Positions 57,155 through 64,000 of a DNA stretch of 64,000 bases are shown here, piece by piece (the first letter of the stretch is position 1; each line of letters opens with the position of its first letter). The stretch is from Pseudeuparius sepicola. Its lineage: Eukaryota; Arthropoda; Insecta; Coleoptera; Anthribidae. The position numbers were made by a program, and so were the translations under genes. Under the pieces are notes generated by a model, which saw nothing but the letters and a program-made list of their open reading frames with translations, ran no database searches and was not told the origin of the DNA. The stretch lies in NCBI GenBank assembly GCA_963920635.1, contig OY987302.1, forward strand, positions 31,409,278 to 31,473,277. Direction: 5' to 3'.

Positions 57155-57575
57155 TTTGAGTTGCATGACTTTTCTTTTTCGCTAGATAGACACCCACAGT
57201 AGCCCAGAAGTTCAGAATTTGTTACCCTCATCTTCACCCATTTTCAACCCCTTAAGGCAAAAACGAAAATAGAAAAGAAAATCACTATTTTCGGTTGCAT
57301 GACTTTTCTTTTTTGCAACATAGACACCCTTTGCCACCCTCTACAGTAGTCCAGAAGTTCAGAATTTGTTACCCTCATCTTCACCCATTTTCAACCCCTT
57401 AAGGCAAAAACGAAAATAGAAAAGAAAATCACTATTTTCGGTTGCATGACTTTTCTTTTTTGCTAGATAGACACCCTTTGCCACCCTCTACCGTAGCCCA
57501 GAAGTTCAGAATTTGTTACCCTCGTCTTCACCCATTTTCAACCCCTAAAAGAAAAAATGAAAATAGACCAGAAAA
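57155..57575 (+). repeat. 147-bp tandem repeat, three units
   Basis: The phrase TTGCATGACTTTTCTTTTT recurs at 57161, 57295 and 57442. The first step is 134 bp because the first unit lacks 13 bp (TTTGCCACCCTCT), and the second step is 147 bp. Each unit carries CAGAAGTTCAGAATTTGTTA and CTTCACCCATTTTCAACCCC. A further unit is at 52134-52290, across the non-LTR insertion. Confidence 0.9.
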
Positions 57576-57589
57576 TCGCACCTAGATTT

Positions 57590-58999
57590 ATTTTATTTTA
57601 TTCCTTTTAGTAGATACATGACGTAGGTATTTTATTTTATTCGTTTTAGTACATGACTTAAATAAAAGTTTGTTTTAAAAAGGTTTTTTATCTTTTATTT
57701 TTTATTATCTACAATAGTTATCTAGCCTAATCTTGATTGAAGGCTTCTATAGGCCGAATTTGATGTTTCTGAAATTCTTTCGGATGGAATTTACAAGTAT
57801 ATAAAACCATAAATGCAATATTTTAAATTTTGGTTGTGTTAGTTCGTCTATGTACAGGGTGATCATTTTTATATGCCCAGCCTCTCTTAGTGGAAAACGG
57901 TCGAAGATATGGAGATATTATATATGGGAGATGATATAGGGTGTATAAAGGAATAAATTGGCCCCATGTAGCGACTCTCTGCTAATACGACGCTAGGCGT
58001 CACGTTGCGGCGCCAAGAAATATTTTTTCCCACCAACATACCATTTTTGTTACATCATTCAAAATCCCTTAGGGTAGTTTATTCATTGACACACTGCCCT
58101 AAAAAAGGGTAAAAACTAACAACCCCTATAATTTTTTTGCTCCAATTTTTTGTGGGTCATTTTTACGTAGGTATAACAAAAATATGATTTGTGTAGCCCT
58201 TTTATTATGGACCTATCATTTTGGGCATCTACTGTAACATTTTTTTATCCCGAAGCTGAATTGTTGTTTCCTGATATTTTTGTTTTTTTTAATGTTCAAT
58301 AATAGTACATTATACACTTAGGTTGAGAAGTGAGCCATTATTTACCGAGCATTTTTATATCCTGAGGCGAAGGATATAATAGCGCCGAAGGATATAATAT
58401 GCGAGGTAAATAATGGCCTTCTCAACCGAAGTGTCTATAGATTTTTTTTACTACTAACATTGAAATATTGCCACATTTTACATATTTGATTAGATTTTTA
58501 TATTTTAGTCATCTCGCTTTTTTCAAATACTTCGAAAGCCTGGGAGTTCAGTTGTCAAGCTGATCAAATGAAAATAATTTTTAAATGTCATATAGAAAAT
58601 TGTTCATTATTTACCTTTTTTTTATTATTATCATTATTTACCTAGGGAGAGAAATATTACTTCTCATTAGAGGAATGAGGTAAATAATGTTGATTTCTCA
58701 GGTTAGTAGTAAAAAAAATAATTAAATTGTTTGACGCCCGTCTACTATGAATTTTTACTTGATTTTATGTAGTCAGGGGAATGGCATTTATCATGAAATT
58801 ATTTTTTTGTAGGAAAAATATTGTGTTTTCGAGAAAAAATGTACAGGGAAAAAAGTTTCTTAAATAAAAGGGCTACGCAAATCATATTTTTGTTATACGT
58901 AAAAATGACCCACAAAAAAATTCGAGCAAAAAAATTAATAGGGGTTGTTAGTTTTTATCATTTTTTAGGACAGTGTGTAAATGAATATACTACCCTAGG
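57590..58999 (+). mobile_element. family L, copy 3 (with one insertion)
   Basis: Diverged copy of the 990-bp sequence at 4372-6334. It preserves the terminus TA-CAGGGTGATCATTTTTA at about 57854, which is missing from the first copy, and the inner inverted repeats at 58090-58205 and 58865-58982 (ACACTGCCCTAAAA / TTTTAGGACAGTGTGT). The right part is cut off at 59016 by the hAT-like element copy 2. An insertion of about 410 bp occupies 58302-58712. Confidence 0.75.
58302..58712. mobile_element. 410-bp insertion with nested hairpins
   Basis: Comparison with 5152-5175 (TTCAATAAAAATAATTAAAT) shows this piece is extra. It contains the hairpin TACACTTAGGTTGAGAAG...CTTCTCAACCGAAGTGT with an inner CCATTATTTACC/GGTAAATAATGG stem and loop repeats of GAAGGATATAATA. 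A second inverted pair (TTTTTACTACTAAC near 58446, GTTAGTAGTAAAAA near 58702) follows. Motif GGTAAATAATG recurs near both ends. Non-coding; family unknown. Confidence 0.65.
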
Positions 59000-59196
59000 G
59001 CGTCTTTCAGTAAGTCAGGGTGTCTACCAACCTGGAAAACCTGGAAAACCTGGAAATGTCAGGGAATTATTTTTGGTCAGGGAAATCAGGGAAAAGTCAG
59101 GGAAATCTATCAAATTACCTGGAAATTTGTGGTTTAATAGATATAAAAATAGGAAATCTTTAATTCTTACAAAAACTAATCAAAATTATATCATAT

Positions 59197-62100
59197 CGTC
59201 GTTTAAGATGCAATAGCTCATAACCCACATAGACATGTTTTTACAGGAGGGTCAAAAAACGAGCTACACTTAAACATAATATAATTACACTAATAAATCA
59301 TGGATGTCGGGCTACAAAAAATAAATTTATATTCTTGAAATGAAAAAAAATATTGTTTTACTTGATATTTTAGGTTTTTTGGTGGCTTACGAGCTATTGC
59401 TTCGATAAAATATTAACAAAGTGTGGCTTATTGTAATGTAACTTTATTGTTAGATTATCAAAAAAAAGCACAAACTAAATGGTTTTGACAATATAACTTA
59501 GACATGACTTAGACTATCATAGAAGTAATGACAATCCGCAGGAATAACTTGTTTAAGCTCCTGCAGATGCTTAAACTTTTGGGCTTTTATCTTTTTTTTT
59601 TCCGGATTCAGTTGCGGCCAAACGAGACAAACAACTTTTCGGCATCGGCGCTGGGGGAGCTCTGTCCATGGGTCATCAAAATCAAGTTTATACAATATTG
59701 TTCCTTCAGGAGTATATTTAATTGCTCGAATATCCGTTACGTTATTCTTTCCAGGTCTAATGCTTCCATACATTTGATCTCCTTTCTGAGAGAAGTCCCG
59801 AAAAAAGTCATAATTTATCCATTCGGCACAGTAAGGGAAGGGATTCCTACGAGCTTCTCGGCTAATGGACAAATAAGTTGAAGGAAGAAAAATCTCTCTG
59901 CTTTCTTTTATTTTAGCTTCAATTCTGCTGTGAACAGAATCACACTGCATCTGTGTATGCCCACGTTCTAAGTACTTCTGTTCAATGGCTTGATTTCTGC
60001 TAACTGACAAAAAAAGAAGAGCATTGGCTAAAATATTGTTCCTATTTTGGTAGGTACACCCATCACTGTAAATTATAAGTGGCTTACTAGTGTCCGTAAA
60101 TCTTGAAATGTAGTCAACTACCAATGACGCAAACGTAGAAGCTGAAAGATCACTATCCACCTCACTGAACCAATAACACATAACGTGTTTAGTTTTTATG
60201 TTCATAACTGTAAAATTGTGGCAGCATAACTTGGTTTTGTAATATAAAGCGCTTGCGTTTAAACTAGGGCATACTTTAACAGCTTGTAAGTCCATCATTA
60301 GAACCACCGCCTGTTCATCTTCAGCTAACTTCATGTCCTTCGCTTTTTCTTGCCTCGCTCTATCTTTTTTTGCAATGTGTGTAATAAATAGACCTTCTTC
60401 TAAATTTCCAACTTCAAACTGACAACAAAGATCGCACCTGTCTTTTTTAGGCTGATAAATACCAAGATTTTTTTCTTTGGACATATCATCAAAAGTTCTT
60501 CGACTCATAGAATTTTTATTTTCAGTATTACATTTTGAAACGTACTCCTTATATAAAGCAGTTATTGAAGGCACTGTTTGATCCAAATATAATTTAGATG
60601 ATGTTTGACGGCAATAATGGGACGGCAAAGTGGGTAATTCATTGAAAAATTGGATCATAAATTCTTTATCGGTATTTTTCTTTTCTTGTAGGTGAGCTGA
60701 TCTATTTTCATTTTTGGAACTTTTGGATTCGTGCATACCATGTTCAGCTGTTTTAACCCATGAGCTAACTTGAAATTCTCCTAGACCCAGGGTGGACAGG
60801 AAAAGTTTCTTGCAAACATTAGTTTTTTGTCCGTCTATTGTTAAATTATAAAACATTGATAAGTTTCTTGATGATTGTTCATTTTTTGTGTATCTTCTCT
60901 TGACACTTGAAACTGTTACGTTATTAACCACATAAACTTTGCGCTGATCCCACGTCATTTTCCAAAACTTTTCAAACAGCTGCCTTCTTTTCTCTTCGGG
61001 AATATCTGAACAAGAACGCAGTTTACTCTTCTTACAAAGATTGGATTCGCAGGGTTCACCCATTTTTCTTTCAGGCTTAGGAGCAACTTGTTTGTATTTT
61101 TTTGTTTCTCCGTCTTTCTTAAATCCAGTATATTTTAGTCCCTTCTCACGCAGAATCTTATTTTTTTCCCTCTTCCACAGTTGTTTTAGAGGTTTTCTTT
61201 TACGTTTTTTAGTTCTTGTTATTGATTCATTGCTGCTACTTGATCCACTGTCAATATTTGTTGTATTTTCATCTTCATAAGTGGATTCATTCGCCGAGTC
61301 TGACTTATAGCTGTCCCCTGAAAACGTGGCTGATGTTTGTTCCCTGACCTGCTCATGTCCCAATCTGGGGCTTTTTGGAATTCCATCCGCTCCTTTCTCT
61401 GCAATCTCTAGGTTTGTATTATTTTGTGATTCGTTGAATTGCATGTCGGTTACACTATGACTAAAGGACTGCGAAATATTCCAAGTTGCGCTTCCTAAGT
61501 CAGATAATTCCTGGCTACCTTCGTTCGTATCTAGAAAAACTTCATCGGTACTTTGATTAGTCAATTGATTCTGCATGGTTTCGCCAAAACTGTTACTATC
61601 AAATATTGGCGTTGGTGTTGTAGTTTCCAAATTGTAAAAAATTTGAGGATCTATTGGATATTCTCTCGAAACCTGTTCATCTGGAGGTACAGTTACCAAT
61701 ATGATGGGCTGACTGTTATTGGAACCACCCGAATCATCCACCTGTCTTACATCATTTACCGGAATGTGATGTTCATCTGGAGGCACATTTTCTAAGATGG
61801 TCGGCTGGTTGTTATTAGAACCACCCACAGAATTGCGGACCTTTTCAACATCAGTGTATTTCCATTCTGCAAAAAATAAACTAGCTATTATTGAAATGTA
61901 ATTTAAAAAAGGTAGGTACTTAGATAATGTATGCATTTATACTTTATAGTAAATGGGGCTTCATGTTAAAAATGGAATAATTAATACATTTTTTTAACCT
62001 AGAAGTCCTACCTACCAAACTTAAACTGTTGTATCTTAAAACTTACAAATCAAATTAATAAACAAAAACTGCAGCTTACCTGTTGGTTTTAAACACATTT

Positions 62101-62554
62101 CAACAAGTAATTTACTTCGTTTACGTATATTATTATTATTATTCATTTTATTTTGGGAATAGATGAAACTGGACAACGATTTGTAGCATGAAGAATGAAC
62201 TAAAGTTAATATTTTTAGGTTAGGTTATGTGGGTTACTTGTAACGACTTCCTATGTCCACTAATTCAAAACCTTGTAACCCACACCGATAGCGTCTAATT
62301 GTGGAATGCGATGTTTTGCACTAAACAACAATACCTCGCAACCAACAAACTTGGCGGGAATACGTGGCTAAGGTGGTATTGCATTTAAGCATGTGGGATA
62401 CGAGGTTTTTTATTTATAAACTACTGCATTTATCTTAAAACTGTGGCTTGCGAGATTTTGCATATACATAATCTGGCATCCCATAAGTAAAATGGCGCAG
62501 AAATCTCGTTTTGGCAAAAAGTGTGGGTTACGAGCTATTGCATCTTAAACGACG
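59197..62554 (-). mobile_element. Sola-like DNA transposon, apparently complete
   Basis: The 3358-bp element has inverted ends CGTCGTTTAAGATGCAATAG and CTATTGCATCTTAAACGACG, extending to about 33 bp with one mismatch. Perfect 4-bp target duplications ATAT are at 59193-59196 and 62555-62558. The paralogous hAT-like copy 1 has the empty site (AATTATATCTTATATTCATT near 21183-21202). Related motifs (GTGGCTTACGAGCTATTGC near 59391, AACCCACACCGATAGCG near 62277, GTGGCTTGCGAGATTTTGC near 62443) form subterminal repeats. It carries one two-exon gene on the minus strand. The 4-bp duplication and transposase motifs suggest Sola; the class assignment is an inference. Confidence 0.85.
59498..62146 (-). 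CDS. Sola-like transposase, intact, two exons
   Basis: Exon 1 (62146-62080) encodes MNNNNNIRKRSKLL... and ends at G|GTAAGC. A 213-bp intron ends TTTTTTGCAG, and exon 2 (61866-59498) restores the frame with a split Glu codon, giving 811 residues without a stop. The N-terminal third is Ser/Thr/Asn-rich and acidic, followed by a basic KKRKRKPLKQLWKR likely nuclear signal and cysteine clusters (CESNLCKKSKLRSC, CDLCC). Probable catalytic acidic residues are D548 in LMMDLQAV and D624 in YSDGCTYQNRNN. The GHTQMQCDSVHSRIE block (H659) follows. Start choice: the Met of exon 1 precedes a clean donor; the alternative Met at 61936 would lie in the intron. Identity as a transposase is strong from context; the family name is tentative. 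Confidence 0.85.
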
Positions 62555-62799
62555 ATATTCATTTTGATTCTACTCCACAGAGATCACATTATGTTATTTA
62601 TTTATATGTGATCCCTGTGCTTCTACTATACTCCAAAGATAATCTAACTAAATAAGATTTTATGAAGCTATTTATTTTTGTTTTGAAGGTGTTTATTTTT
62701 TATATTTTTATTTTTATTTTGGAGAATGTGTAAAAGATATTTGTTTGTTTTATACGTGATTTTATATTTTTACAATAAATCTTGTATCTTTATTTTTTA

Positions 62800-63552
62800 C
62801 AGGGTGGCTCATTATAAATTGACACCCCCCCTTAACTTGCTAGTTTTTGAGGTTAGAAAAAAAGTTTTTTTTACAAAAGTTATACTATACTAATACAAAG
62901 TTTTTTGTGACACTATTGGACCTTATATAGTGTGTTCCAGAAAGCCGTGGCAGACATAACTTATGTTTCTTTAAATGGAACATCTTGTATATTTTTGTTA
63001 TATGTTCGCTCCAACCGTTCGTTCAGAACTAAGAATTTTTTTGAGGGATTACTCCTTGGGTCATAGGCTGCCATGAAAGACAAATGCCAAATTATAATAA
63101 TAGCTGACAGTTTGCAAGTATATTCATGCTTTGGAAAACAAAATGGTCTCTTTTAAGATTTCAGGGGAATTGAGAGAAATAAGAAATTTTAAATAGTAAC
63201 ATAGGTAATAAACTTCGCCAAATTTATTGTTTGTAATTTAATTTTTATTGAAAACGACAATGACATTTAGAAAACGGATATATTTTTATATGTTTTTGTG
63301 GGGTTATTTAAAAAACAGAATTTATTATGACAGACCGAAAAATGTAGAAACACTGAAAGGTAGTATTCGGGAAGAAATCCACATATTAAATTAAATACTG
63401 AACACAGCAATTTTATTGTTGCCCCAATAAACAGAAACTTAGTAGCAAATATCAATAAATTCATACGTATATCCTTTTCCTAAATGTTATTGTCGTTTTT
63501 AATAAAAATTAAATTTTGAACAATAAATCCAACGAAGTTTATTAACTAATAA
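62800..63552. mobile_element. long-TIR mariner-like element (family M), copy 3, truncated
   Basis: Starts TA-CAGGGTGGCTCATTATAA and follows copy 1 (21486 onward) at high similarity, including TTTTTGAGGTTAGAAAAA and the decayed transposase C-terminal trace near 63295-63460. It ends abruptly near 63552, where a different sequence starts, so the right arm is missing or displaced beyond the window. Confidence 0.75.
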
Positions 63553-64000
63553 GCCGGATTTATAAACTTTGCCGTTTTCAGTTTGCCGTTGCCGTTTGAC
63601 GTTCGAAAGTTGGACATCGAAGATTTGATGTTAGTATTTATAAACTCAAATTCCGTTGCCGTTTGCCGTTTGACATTCCGTCGGGGATAACCAACTTTTA
63701 TCTTTTTCCGTTTGCCGTTGCAGCTCTGGCCAATGAAGTGCCTTTTTAAGGGTCACGTGGGAGGTCACATGGCGTCCCAGTGTATCAGCTGATCATCTGT
63801 ATTGATTTTGTGTAATATTTTAATATTAATTATCCGCTACATGGTAATAAACAGAATGAATTCAGAGTTGCTAAATCAGAATATTATAAAATCGAACGAC
63901 TTCGCTCCGATGACAATGATTGTTGTTGTAATGGTTTATCTTTCTGGCGTTGATACCACGCAGGCGTACAGAAAATTCTAAACCGAACGGAAAAAGTTTA
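63553..64000 (+). mobile_element. possible Harbinger-type element start with GCCGTT repeats
   Basis: The segment begins GCCGGATTTATAAACTTTGC after TAA, a start resembling PIF/Harbinger ends, and carries several direct repeats of TTTGCCGTTGCCGTTTGACG (near 63590, 63650 and 63705). It is followed by a GC-richer stretch (GGGTCACGTGGGAGGTCACA). An open frame from the ATG near 63858 runs about 40 codons but is unidentified. The element runs off the window, so this call rests on the end sequence only. Confidence 0.3.

Larger units (their letters stand above)
59016..63552. mobile_element. hAT-like element, copy 2 (split twice)
   Basis: Starts CAGGGTGTCTACCAACCTGG and matches 21031-21480 closely. 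It is interrupted by the Sola-like transposon (59197-62554) and by family M copy 3 (from 62800). Its right end is not seen: the sequence changes at about 63553. Repeated CCTGGAAAA near 59030-59055 forms a tiny tandem array. Confidence 0.7.

Noticed and set aside
58821..59216. Open frame with collagen-like GKPGKPGKP residues
   Set aside because: It spans the junction of two transposable elements, and the repeats come from the CCTGGAAAA motif in an hAT-like terminus.

Overview
The window is AT-rich eukaryotic nuclear DNA, almost certainly from an insect. It is built nearly entirely of transposable elements (TEs). Its one confidently recognised host-gene piece is a single 102-bp exon at 26246-26347 (+) encoding part of the RRM and the following conserved stretch of the U1 snRNP 70 kDa protein (U1-70K/SNRNP70). 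It has good splice sites on both sides. No other U1-70K exon was found, so the window probably lies in two adjoining introns of at least 26 kb upstream and 37 kb downstream. The TE mix (BEL/Pao, jockey/CR1-type non-LTR elements, ZMYM/DUF4371-type hAT, PIF/Harbinger, Sola-like, and mariner-like elements with DUF4817-type transposases) points to arthropods. Species or order cannot be fixed from the sequence alone.

Layout. 0-10 kb: an antisense non-LTR endonuclease relic, inverted-repeat elements, a 121-bp tandem array carrying a Pho/YY1-like motif, a near-perfect 990-bp tandem duplication, and a small GC-rich island with a possible exon. 10.5-20.9 kb: a long-TIR mariner-like element holding a non-LTR 3' end. 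That 3' end is split by a foldback element with an internal 157-bp satellite (630-bp higher-order period) and by a BEL/Pao retrotransposon with 5-bp target-site duplication (TSD). 21-25.5 kb: an hAT-like element split by a mariner-like element, a broken mariner-like transposase with a small intron, and a 1.4-kb palindrome. 26.2 kb: the U1-70K exon. 28.4-31.7 kb: a two-gene PIF/Harbinger element. 32.6-36.4 kb: an hAT transposase relic and a Sola-like transposase relic with small introns. 37.3-42.2 kb: another nest (TIR element > hAT > palindromes > a second hAT of the same family). 43-51.7 kb: foldbacks, a Ty3/gypsy RNase H fragment, and a ZMYM-type hAT split by two mariner-derived foldbacks in tandem. 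52.3-57.2 kb: a nearly complete non-LTR element inserted in a 147-bp repeat array. 57.6-64 kb: more copies of earlier families and an apparently intact 3.36-kb Sola-like transposon (811-aa transposase, two exons, 4-bp TSD ATAT) whose empty target is visible in a paralogous copy near 21.2 kb.

The genes do not form an operon or pathway. The organising principle is serial insertion. Many unrelated elements share ends reading TA-CAGGGTG...CACCCTG-TA, and at least one foldback family keeps the start of a mariner-like transposase gene on both arms. This suggests that inverted duplication of a transposon 5' end generated several of the long-TIR families here.
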